Source of the DNA: Phycisphaerales bacterium
GTDB taxonomy: Bacteria; Planctomycetota; Phycisphaerae; Phycisphaerales; UBA1924
Length of the DNA: 64,000 bases
Assembly (NCBI GenBank): GCA_020847535.1
Contig: JADLBU010000035.1
Span: 50,575 to 114,574, forward strand
Reading direction: 5' to 3'
Of the stretch, positions 56,082 through 64,000 are shown piece by piece; position 1 is the stretch's first letter, and each line of letters opens with the position of its first letter. The notes under the pieces were generated by a model. The model had not been told where the DNA came from. It worked only from the letters and a program-made list of their open reading frames with translations, and searched no databases. The translations under genes were made by a program, and so were the position numbers.

Positions 56082-57929
56082 TCACGAATCCCGCCAGCGC
56101 TGAGCGATCGGCATGCGCCGACCCCCGCCGAACGCCACGCCCGTGACCTTCAGCCCGATCGCGGCCTGCTTGCGCTTGTACTCCGAAAGATCGATCATCC
56201 GGGCGATCTTCCGCACCAGTGCCTCATCCAGGCCCGTCTGGCGGGAGATGGTAGGCACGGATTGATGACTTTCGATATATCGGGCGATGATCTCATCCAG
56301 AACTTCATACGGCGGCAGGGTGTCCTGGTCCGTCTGGTTGGGCCGCAATTCCGCCGAAGGCGGCTTGTCGATGCTCGATCCCGGGATCGGCGGGCGATCA
56401 AACCCCGCCGCCGCGAAGTGGGCGTTCACCCATCGCGAGATCCCGTACACCCGCTGCTTGGTGATGTCGCTCAGGACCGCCAGCCCCCCGTTCATGTCAC
56501 CGTACAGCGTCGCATACCCCACCGCCATCTCGCTCTTGTTCCCAGTCGTCAGCACGATTCCGCCCGATCGGTTCGAGATCGCCATCAGCACCACGCCGCG
56601 CGCCCGGGATTGCAGGTTCTCCTCCGTCAGGTCCGGGATCGCCGCTCCCAGCTTCGACCATCCCTGCGAGTGGAACGACTCATCCAGACACTCGCGCAAC
56701 CCCGCGATCGGCGCTTCGATCGGAACCGTGATGAGCCGAATCCCCAGGTTGCTCGCCAGCAGCTGCGCATCGGTCCGCGAATGCTCCGATGAGTACGGCC
56801 CCGGCATGCTCACGCCGAGCACGTGCTCCTTGCCCAGGGCGGCAACCGCCAGCACCGCCGTCAGAGCTGAATCAATCCCCCCCGACAGCCCGATGATCGC
56901 CGTCTTGAACCCCGTCTTGTGGCAGTAGTCCCGAATCCCCAGCACCAGCGCTCGATAGACAAGATCCTCCTCGCACACCGCCAGGAGCGGATCCGAAGGA
57001 AGCGATGCCTCGGCTTTCGTTTGTGAGGCCCTCTGCTTTCCTGACTGCGCAAGCACCGCAGCTGGAATGTCCACCGTCACCATGTGCTCGACAAAGCCGA
57101 TCGCCGCCGCGATCAGATGACCACCCGAACCCAGCACCGCCGAATGCCCATCAAAGATCAGGTCATCGTTCCCGCCGACCTGATTGACCGAGGCCACGAA
57201 CATCCCATGCGTGCTCGCGTGACTCCGCAGGATCTCCCGGTGACGCGCCCCCTTGCCGATCACAAACGGACTGGCGCTGGGCACCACGAGCACATGGGCG
57301 CCCGCCACCGCGACCTCCGCGACCGGATCCGCCGCGTCTCGGTATCTGGAGCTGAACCCCGCATCCTGCCCCTTCCACAGATCCTCGCAGATCGCCAACC
57401 CCACCCGCACGCTGCCGCCGGCCCTCACCGGCACATCCACCACGCACGACCGATCCCCGGGCTCGAAGTACCGATCCTCATCGAAGATGTCGTACGTCGG
57501 CAACAGCCGCTTGTCGTAGCGAGCCAGCCGCGCCCCATCGCGCAGCACCACCAGCGAATTCGTGATCCTTCTCGCCCCACCACCGCCGCCGCCGCCCCCA
57601 CCCCCACTCCCACTCCCACTCCCCTCGGAGAACATCGGGAGCCCGACGATCGCCGTCAACCCCCTCGGCAACTCCCCGGCGAGCCGATCCACCGCCCGCG
57701 CGCACGCCTCCACGAACCCCTCGCGGGCGAGCAGATCCTTGGGCGGATACCCGCACACGCACAGCTCGGGAAACACGACCACATCCGCCCCCGCATCGCT
57801 CGCCAGCCCGGCGAACCGGGCGATCAGCGCTGCGTTGGCATCAACATCCCCCACCGTCGGGTTGATCTGGGCAATGGCAAGCCGCACGCGCGATCGTATC
57901 CCGCCTCTATCATCCGACATGTCCGCCAA
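56082..57929 (-). CDS. nadE: Glutamine-hydrolysing NAD+ synthetase
   Basis: Nitrilase domain VRLAIAQINPTVGDVDANAALI...VFPELCVCGYPPKDLL; synthetase GLSGGIDSALTAVLAVAALG; GTTGNKSEMAVGYATLYGDMNGG (written LTTGNKSEMAVGYATLYGDMNGG). A GTG near 57887 is a possible start. Confidence 0.94.
   Translation of the reverse strand: MADMSDDRGGIRSRVRLAIAQINPTVGDVDANAALIARFAGLASDAGADVVVFPELCVCGYPPKDLLAREGFVEACARAVDRLAGELPRGLTAIVGLPMFSEGSGSGSGGGGGGGGGGARRITNSLVVLRDGARLARYDKRLLPTYDIFDEDRYFEPGDRSCVVDVPVRAGGSVRVGLAICEDLWKGQDAGFSSRYRDAADPVAEVAVAGAHVLVVPSASPFVIGKGARHREILRSHASTHGMFVASVNQVGGNDDLIFDGHSAVLGSGGHLIAAAIGFVEHMVTVDIPAAVLAQSGKQRASQTKAEASLPSDPLLAVCEEDLVYRALVLGIRDYCHKTGFKTAIIGLSGGIDSALTAVLAVAALGKEHVLGVSMPGPYSSEHSRTDAQLLASNLGIRLITVPIEAPIAGLRECLDESFHSQGWSKLGAAIPDLTEENLQSRARGVVLMAISNRSGGIVLTTGNKSEMAVGYATLYGDMNGGLAVLSDITKQRVYGISRWVNAHFAAAGFDRPPIPGSSIDKPPSAELRPNQTDQDTLPPYEVLDEIIARYIESHQSVPTISRQTGLDEALVRKIARMIDLSEYKRKQAAIGLKVTGVAFGGGRRMPIAQRWRDS
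57574..57626. repeat. Simple-sequence tract inside nadE encoding a Gly/Ser run
   Basis: gccccaccaccgccgccgccgcccccacccccactcccactcccactcccctc; encodes GSGSGSGGGGGGGGGGA on the minus strand. Confidence 0.95.
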
Positions 57930-59766
57930 CGAAGCCCTCGCCGCCCGCCTTCACGAGATGTCGCAGCTCATGGATCTCCTGGGCATCGATTCCTTCCGCT
58001 CCAGCGCCCACGCACGCGCTGCCCGGGCGATCGAATCCCAGTCAACGGACATCGCCCTGCTCGCCTCCGACCGCAAGGCCCTGCTCGCCGTCGAGGGCAT
58101 CGGCCCCAAGATGGCCGACAAGATCATCGAGTTCTGCAAGGATGGCAAGATCAAGGAGCATGCCGAACTCCTCGAGCAGGTCCCCCAGGGCCTCCTCCAG
58201 CTCCTCGATATCCCCGGCCTGGGCCCCAAGACCATCCGCATCATGTGGCAAGATGGGAAAGTCACCGACCTGGCCGGCCTCGAAAAATCGATCGCCGATG
58301 GCTCCATCCTGTCCCTCCCGCGCATGGGCGCCAAGAGCGTCGAGAAGATCAAGCAGTCGATCGCGTTCATCAAGCAGCAGGGCGGCGCCGGCGGGGATGG
58401 CGCTGCACCCAAGCGCCTCTGGATCGGCGTCGCACAGCCGATCGCCGATCGCGTGGTCGCTCTCCTCCAGAAGGCCGGCGATCCGGGACTCAAGGTCGCT
58501 TTCGCAGGCTCCCTCCGCCGCGGCAAGGAGACCATCGGAGACATCGACATCCTCGCCGCCCCGCGAACCCCCGATGAAGCCGGCCGCATCATGACCGCTT
58601 TCTGCAAGATGCCCGGCATCATCGGCGTGCTGGTCTCAGGAGATGTCAAAGCCTCCGTCCGCGTCGGCCTCGAAGGCGAGTTCGGCCGCTGGGGCAACGA
58701 GACTGTCGGCTCAGGTGGTGGGATTCAGATGGACTTGAAGATGGTTCCGCCCGACTCGTGGGGGGCGGCGATGATGTACTTCACCGGCTCCAAGGAGCAC
58801 AACATCGCCATGCGTGAACGCGCCCGCAAGCGCGGCCTCACGCTCACCGACTACGGCCTCTTCCCCGAGGATGATCCCGACAAGAAGCTCGGGCCCCCCC
58901 ACTCCCGCGGCATCAAGTCGATCTGCCCCGCCGATACCGAGGAGGCTCTCTTCAAAGCCCTCGAAGTCGCCTACGCCCACCCCGAAACCCGCGAAGACCT
59001 GGGTGAGATCGGCTGGAAGCAGACGCCGCACCTCATCGAGCTCCCCGACATCAAGGCCGAGCTCCACGCACACACCACCGCCAGCGATGGCCGCATGTCC
59101 ATCGAGGAGCTCGCCGAGAACGCCAAGGCCCGCGGCTTCCACACGATCGCCGTCACCGACCACTCGCAGTCATCAGCCGTCGCCGGCGGCCTCAAGGTCG
59201 ATCGCCTCCTCGAGCACATCGAGAACATCCGCAAGGCCAGCGCAAAAGTGAAAGGCATCACCATCCTCGCCGGCTCCGAGGTCGACATCCTCGCCGATGG
59301 CCAGCTCGACTACCCCGACGACATCCTCGCCAAGCTCGACATCGTGGTCGCCAGTCCCCACGCCGGCCTCTCCCAGGATCCCATCACCGCCACCGCTCGC
59401 CTCCTCCGCGCCATCGAGAACCCCTACATCCACATCCTCGGCCACCCCACCGGCCGCCAGATCAACAAGCGCCCCGGCCTCTCCCCCGACATGGCCAAGC
59501 TCTACGCCGCAGCGAAACTCCACAACGTCGCGTTAGAGATCAACACCCACTGGATCCGCCTCGACCTCCGCGACATCCACATCCGAGGCGCGATGGAAGC
59601 CGGCTGCCTGCTGGCGATCGACAGCGATGTCCACGAAACCGTCGACTTCGACAACCTGCGCTACGGCATCCTCACCGCCCGCCGAGGCGGCGTCACACCG
59701 GATCGCTGCATCAACACGTGGGATTCCAGGAAACTGCATGCGTGGCTCAATCGCAAACGCAAGTAG
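57919..59766 (+). CDS. polX: DNA polymerase/3'-5' exonuclease PolX
   Basis: HhH IEGIGPKMADKIIEF; pol beta nucleotidyltransferase SLRRGKETIGDIDILAA; PHP domain ELHAHTTASDGRMSIEELAENAKARGFHTIAVTDHSQS. Confidence 0.95.
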   Translation: MSANEALAARLHEMSQLMDLLGIDSFRSSAHARAARAIESQSTDIALLASDRKALLAVEGIGPKMADKIIEFCKDGKIKEHAELLEQVPQGLLQLLDIPGLGPKTIRIMWQDGKVTDLAGLEKSIADGSILSLPRMGAKSVEKIKQSIAFIKQQGGAGGDGAAPKRLWIGVAQPIADRVVALLQKAGDPGLKVAFAGSLRRGKETIGDIDILAAPRTPDEAGRIMTAFCKMPGIIGVLVSGDVKASVRVGLEGEFGRWGNETVGSGGGIQMDLKMVPPDSWGAAMMYFTGSKEHNIAMRERARKRGLTLTDYGLFPEDDPDKKLGPPHSRGIKSICPADTEEALFKALEVAYAHPETREDLGEIGWKQTPHLIELPDIKAELHAHTTASDGRMSIEELAENAKARGFHTIAVTDHSQSSAVAGGLKVDRLLEHIENIRKASAKVKGITILAGSEVDILADGQLDYPDDILAKLDIVVASPHAGLSQDPITATARLLRAIENPYIHILGHPTGRQINKRPGLSPDMAKLYAAAKLHNVALEINTHWIRLDLRDIHIRGAMEAGCLLAIDSDVHETVDFDNLRYGILTARRGGVTPDRCINTWDSRKLHAWLNRKRK

Positions 59767-59810
59767 CGCCTGGGAAGCCGAAGGCCCTTGAAGTCATACC
59801 TCTGCCTCTG

Positions 59811-59907
59811 GAGGCCGAAGGCCTCAACGTACATAGCCGGGGGTGGAGCGCAGCGACACCCCCGGAAAGCGCACCTGGGCCTTGCGCCCTGAAGGGGTGC
59901 TCATCGT
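59811..59907 (+). repeat. Left flanking REP-like inverted repeat of IS200-like/RAYT element
   Basis: GAGGCCGAAGGCCTCAACGTACATAGCCGGGGGTGGAGCGCAGCGACACCCCCGG...CCCTGAAGGGGT; reverse complement recurs at 60442-60539. Confidence 0.88.
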
Positions 59908-60000
59908 TTGCCACCGATATGTACACGAGGCTACCCAACAACGCGACGATCGACACTCGTCTTGCCGCACCCGATTGAAACTTGTTTGGTACCTTGCTCG

Positions 60001-60445
60001 CATGGCCTCCACCCTCACCAGCATCCTTCTCCACATCACATTCTCCACCAAAGACCGACAACCACTGATCACGGAGCCCATCGAACCCGATCTCTACGCC
60101 TACATCGGCGGCATCTGCCGCCGCATGGATTCTCCGCTACGCGCAATGGGTGGCACGGTTGATCATGTCCATATGCTGGTCAGCCTCGCCAAGACCGCAG
60201 CGCTCTCCGAACTGATGCTCAACATCAAGCGCGATTCATCGAAATGGATGAAGGAACGCATTCCCACATTCGGCTGGCAGGATGGTTACTTTGCGTTCTC
60301 GATCGGGGCATCGGGAGAGAATGGCTTGCGCAGATACATCGCGAGCCAAAGAGACCATCACGCAACCATCGACTACAAGGACGAGATCCGGATGTTTCTC
60401 CGCAAGTACGGCATCGAGTGGGATGAGCGATATGTCTGGGACTAA
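60001..60445 (+). mobile_element. IS200-like / REP-associated tyrosine (Y1 HUH) transposase
   Basis: ILLHITFSTKDRQPLI; GGTVDHVHMLVSLAKTAALSELMLNIKRDSSKWM (HUH motif HVH); RRYIASQRDHHATIDYKDE (catalytic Tyr region). Confidence 0.9.
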
Positions 60446-60539
60446 CGACGACCCCTTCAGGGTCGCGGTATCTGCCGCCACGCTCCGTGGGTGTCGCTGC
60501 GCTCCATCCCCGGCTACGAACGATGAGGCCTTCGGCCTC
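60442..60539 (-). repeat. Right flanking REP-like inverted repeat of IS200-like/RAYT element
   Basis: Reverse complement GAGGCCGAAGGCCTCATCGTTCGTAGCCGGGGATGGAGCGCAGCGACACCCACGG...CCCTGAAGGGGTCGTCGTTAG; ~50 of the first 55 bases match the left copy by eye. Confidence 0.88.
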
Positions 60540-60560
60540 AAACGCGAACAGACCACTGCC

Positions 60561-63044
60561 TCACCCAAACAACTTCGGCCCATCCTCCACCGGCACCAGC
60601 TTCCCATTCACCAACCGCATCTTCGGCTTAGGCTTTCCGCCCGCCTTGCCCCCCGACTTCGCATCACCCTTGCTCTCCGCCGCCGGCTCCGCCGCCTTCG
60701 CAACCTTCCCCGCGATCAGCTTCGACGGCTTCCCAGCACCCGCCGACTTCATCCCCACGCTCGCCGCCTGCGCCCTGGCCTTCTCGCTCCCCCTCCGAGC
60801 CTCCTGCGCTGCATTTTTCTTCCCGCGAGCCGGACTCTCATCCTCCTCATCCCGCATCGCCGCCACCTTCAGCGCAGCCGACTCCGCCTGCGAAAACTCC
60901 AACTCAGGCGCATCCGCATCCAGATCAATGCCGCTCTTGCCGCGACCACCACGCCCGCTCGCCTTGGCTTTCCGATCCCTGCCTTCACCGATGCCTGATG
61001 CCTGATGCCCGATGCCTTCTCCTCCCCCACCAGTGCCCAATGCCCGATGCCCAGTGCTTTCTGGCATCTGCTCGACAATGATCACCCCATCCTGATCCGC
61101 CGGATCCTCATCCCCATCCCGGATCGCCTTCCCATCCTCATCCAATTGCAGATCCGCGATCGCCGTCTTCTCCTTCGCCTGCGCCAAAAGCGCCTCGTAG
61201 AACTTCTTCCCATCCACCCCCGTGATCGCGCTCGCCGCCTTCGCAATCTCACCGATGTACTTCTGGAACACATCGCGCCGCTCGCTCTCGCGCCGCATCT
61301 TCGCCCGCTTCTTCAGATACGTCCCCAGCTTGCGCCCGCACTCCATCAGCGCCAGCTTCATCTCCTTGCGGATCTCGTCATAGTCCGCGATCGCCTCCTT
61401 GCTCTCGCTCGTGAACGGCACCCACACGCTCGCCATATGGATCATGATCACCAAGGGCCCCACCGGCGCGCTCCCCCGCGGCTGCTGCAGGTCGTAGTTC
61501 CGCCAGTTGGTATCCGCAACCGCCTTGAACGATGAGCACGCCGACTGCTGGAAGAGCAACGGCACCCTGTTCGCAAACCGGATCACCCGGCACGCATCAT
61601 CCGCCGCCAGCTCCCCGCCGAACGCGATCGCCGCCTCGATCTGGAACGGCCGACCGCGATAGATCTCCGCCTCGCGCGAGCTCGCCGCGTAAAACTCCGC
61701 CCGCACACCCTTGAGCATGCCGGCGAGCAGCTGCCGCACCCCGATGGGCGCCAGGCAGTCCGTCGGCGGCGGGGGCAGCCTCGCCTCCTGGAACTCCTTG
61801 AACAGCTTCTCCGCCAGCGGCGGATCGATATCCGAAACCTTCGTCCGGCTCGTGACATCGATCTTGTCGCAGAAGCTCGATGCCGTCTGCGCGGAGATCC
61901 GGCTGAACTGCTCCTGCAGGAAGTTGTAGAGCGTCCCCCCACCCTTGTTCGCCGCCTCAAAGTCCTTGAGCATCTGCAGCAGAATGCCGAGCTCGATCCC
62001 CTTGGGATGCGGCTGAATCTCCTTGGTCTCCGGCGGCAATTCATTCACCCCGCGCGGGAAGATCGTGACCCCGTTGCTCTCCGTCGTCACCGCCGGTTGC
62101 GGCGCAGGTTCAGGAGTCGGCGCGGCAACCACCTCGCCATCCTCACCCTTGGTCGCGATCTCCGCCTTCCTGCTCTTCTTGACCGGCAGAAGTTCTTCCT
62201 CCTCCGCAGCGCTCTCGCGCGAAGGCGGCACGAACACAAACCGCGCGTGCGGATTGGCGATCGCCGTCAGCTCCAAGAACTCATCAACCGACCCCCGACC
62301 CTTCTGGTATCGCCCCTCCAGCTCGATGCTCACGCTCGTCCCCGTCGGGAACGAATCGGCGGCGAGCAGTTGGCCCTCCCGCGCCAGCTCCTTGGTCCCC
62401 GCCGAGAGCCCCGAGATCCGCCGCGGCGGGAAGTCATCCGTCTCGGTGTCCTCGGTCACCTCCGCGCGGTTGGTCTTGGTATTCATCGCCAGCTCGATAT
62501 GGTGAGCCGGCGCTTTGGCCGAAGGCTTGGTGTGAATCACCATCGGCTTGCCCGTGGTGATCAACCCGTACATACCCGCCGCCGAGATGCCGATCCCCTG
62601 CTGCCCGCGCGACATCTTCAAGCGGTGGAACTTCGATCCGTACAGCAATCGCCCGAAGATGTTCTCCACCTGCTTGCGCACGATCCCCGGGCCGTTGTCC
62701 ACGATCGTCACCCGATACCTGGAGCTCTTTGCGGTCGCCGGCCGGTCCGGCTGCAGATCCTCGATCGCCACCACCAGGTCCGGCAATATCCCCGCCTCCT
62801 CGCAGGCATCCAGCGAGTTGTCCACCGCCTCCTTCACCGTCGTGAGCAGCGCCTTGCGCGGGTTGTCGAACCCCAGCAGGTGGCGGTTCTTGGCGAAGAA
62901 CTCGGAAACGGAAATATCCCGCTGCTTCGCCGCCATCGTCTCGGCGGTGGCTCGCGGTGCGGTTCGAGGTATTTTCTTTGTCACGGTGTCGCTGGCAAGA
63001 GAAGTGGCGGATCCGGGTTCGGCAAGCAGCGTGCCCTGGCTCAT
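60561..63044 (-). CDS. DNA topoisomerase VI subunit B-like protein (GHKL ATPase)
   Basis: SEFFAKNRHLLGFDNPRKALLTTVKEAVDNSLDACEEAGILPDLVV; VTIVDNGPGIVRKQVENIFGRLLYGSKFHRLKMSRGQQGIGISAAGMYGLITTGKP; FCDKIDVTSRTKVSDIDPPLAEKLFKEF. Confidence 0.92.
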   Translation of the reverse strand: MSQGTLLAEPGSATSLASDTVTKKIPRTAPRATAETMAAKQRDISVSEFFAKNRHLLGFDNPRKALLTTVKEAVDNSLDACEEAGILPDLVVAIEDLQPDRPATAKSSRYRVTIVDNGPGIVRKQVENIFGRLLYGSKFHRLKMSRGQQGIGISAAGMYGLITTGKPMVIHTKPSAKAPAHHIELAMNTKTNRAEVTEDTETDDFPPRRISGLSAGTKELAREGQLLAADSFPTGTSVSIELEGRYQKGRGSVDEFLELTAIANPHARFVFVPPSRESAAEEEELLPVKKSRKAEIATKGEDGEVVAAPTPEPAPQPAVTTESNGVTIFPRGVNELPPETKEIQPHPKGIELGILLQMLKDFEAANKGGGTLYNFLQEQFSRISAQTASSFCDKIDVTSRTKVSDIDPPLAEKLFKEFQEARLPPPPTDCLAPIGVRQLLAGMLKGVRAEFYAASSREAEIYRGRPFQIEAAIAFGGELAADDACRVIRFANRVPLLFQQSACSSFKAVADTNWRNYDLQQPRGSAPVGPLVIMIHMASVWVPFTSESKEAIADYDEIRKEMKLALMECGRKLGTYLKKRAKMRRESERRDVFQKYIGEIAKAASAITGVDGKKFYEALLAQAKEKTAIADLQLDEDGKAIRDGDEDPADQDGVIIVEQMPESTGHRALGTGGGGEGIGHQASGIGEGRDRKAKASGRGGRGKSGIDLDADAPELEFSQAESAALKVAAMRDEEDESPARGKKNAAQEARRGSEKARAQAASVGMKSAGAGKPSKLIAGKVAKAAEPAAESKGDAKSGGKAGGKPKPKMRLVNGKLVPVEDGPKLFG
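60990..61064. repeat. Degenerate ATGCCTG/ATGCCCG/TGCCCAA tandem repeat inside the top6B-like C-terminal tail
   Basis: gatgcctgatgcctgatgcccgatgcc...cagtgcccaatgcccgatgcccagtgc; encodes GHRALGTGGGGEGIGHQASGIG. Confidence 0.8.
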
Positions 63045-63206
63045 TGTTCGCCCTCCATGGCGAGTTCAATTCCTCGGCTGTCAAGGCCAAGTGTACCCCA
63101 CAAGAGGCCAGGGTTGGACCGAGCACGGTTTTGCGGCAATGAAACAACGCCCGCCATGCTGGCGAGCGCTGGTGTCTTATCCAAAGCCCATGGGAACCAG
63201 ATGTCG

Positions 63207-63756
63207 CTACGGCTTGGTCAGCGCATCCATCGGCTCTGCCTCGCCCAGCGTGCGCGAAACCCACGAGTTGGGGTTGTTGATGTGGTAGAGTCGCCAGGTG
63301 TTGAAGAGCAGGGAGTCCGCAGCGCCGACGTAGTTGTCGCCGTTCAGATCCCCATGCACCCAGTTGCATCCGGACTGGCCTTGATAGTCAGCGTAGGCGG
63401 CGTTGAAATCGGATTGATCAGTCGAGTTGACCGCGCCATCCCCGTTGAAATCTGCGCGGTTGGCGAGCGTGCCGAAGTCGTAGACCCGCTTCATGAACTC
63501 GATCAGGTCCACGGCGGTGGAGGATGGCGGGTTCGCGCTGATGCTGCCGACGCCCTGGCAACCCAGAACGAACCCGCGCTGGGTCCAGGCGAGCACGTCG
63601 GCCATGTGATCGATTTGGAAGTAGATGGTGTCCGAGTGCTCTACCACCACCATAAGTTCCGTCTTGTCGGCCTCCGACGACACATCCCAGTCTTTGTTGA
63701 TGTCGCAATTCCGCATGTAATCTCGAAAGGCGATTGCAGGAGCGTGACGCACTCGA
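63207..63756 (-). pseudogene. Truncated secreted protein with C-terminal dockerin-type repeats, 5' part displaced by IS3-family insertion
   Basis: ADFNGDGAVNSTDQSDFNAAYADY and GDLNGDNYVGAADSLLFNTWRLYHI dockerin-like Ca-binding repeats; upstream frame runs into the IS end at 63757. Confidence 0.6.
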
Positions 63757-64000
63757 TGACCTGACCCATTTTCCGTTGACCGACTTCTATCCAATGTTAC
63801 GTTCCTCGAACTGCTGGGGGCTGAGGTATCCGAGAGCGGCGTGGAGCCGCTGCCGGTTGTAGAACATCTCGATGTACTCGAAGATCGCGGCTCGGGCCTG
63901 GGCCTTGGTGGTGAAATGCTCGTGGTGGACCATCTCGGTCTTGAGCTTGCCCCAGAACGACTCGACGACGGCGTTGTCGTAGCAATCGCCGGTGCGGCTC
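63757..64000 (-). mobile_element. IS3-family insertion sequence, transposase 3' end and one terminus (partial, cut by window)
   Basis: Minus strand 64000->63787 reads [70 protein letters not shown], an IS3 OrfB (DDE) C-terminus; IS-end-like TGACCTGACCC begins at 63757. Confidence 0.88.

Noticed and set aside
63797-63985. 62-aa minus-strand ORF in the supplied track
   Set aside because: Wrong frame; the true frame (ending at 63787) encodes the IS3-family transposase C-terminus.
1-64000. CRISPR arrays, rRNA operons, prophage structural modules, restriction or toxin-antitoxin cassettes
   Set aside because: None seen: no regularly spaced direct repeats, no rRNA consensus stretches, and no capsid/terminase/R-M/TA motifs in the ORF translations.

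Overview
GC-rich bacterial chromosome window whose gene content and secreted-protein style (VPxPG...RRRR C-termini, GC-type dockerin repeats, NfeD/FloA operon, bacterial Topo VI B) suggest a planctomycete, probably Phycisphaerae-like; this taxonomic call is inference. Most of the window is ordinary housekeeping sequence: gpmI (5' partial), htpX, fliD/fliS, ilvA, dapF, an orphan atpC, addB/addA-like genes, anmK/murQ, an NfeD/FloA operon, gcvT, an RND pump, nadE, polX and a top6B-like gene. The most notable locus is a minus-strand operon (about 19.8-25.6 kb). A SAM-I-clan riboswitch candidate precedes a cystathionine gamma-synthase-like gene, which overlaps one uninterrupted 945-aa ORF. That ORF joins aspartate kinase, homoserine dehydrogenase and aspartate-semialdehyde dehydrogenase, and is followed by threonine ammonia-lyase. 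Other points of interest: a FloA paralogue with only the N-terminal part, next to full FloA; a Topo VI B subunit without a visible A subunit and with a repeat-invaded tail; an IS200-like/RAYT transposase flanked by ~100-bp REP-like inverted repeats, with degenerate relatives elsewhere; a KdpE C-terminal remnant beside tRNA-Val(CAC); an apparent protease-dead trypsin-like protein; an IS3-family insertion truncating a dockerin gene at the right edge; and a possible three-way-junction RNA upstream of a 3D-domain protein. No rRNA or CRISPR array was seen. All calls come from reading sequence motifs; no searches were run.
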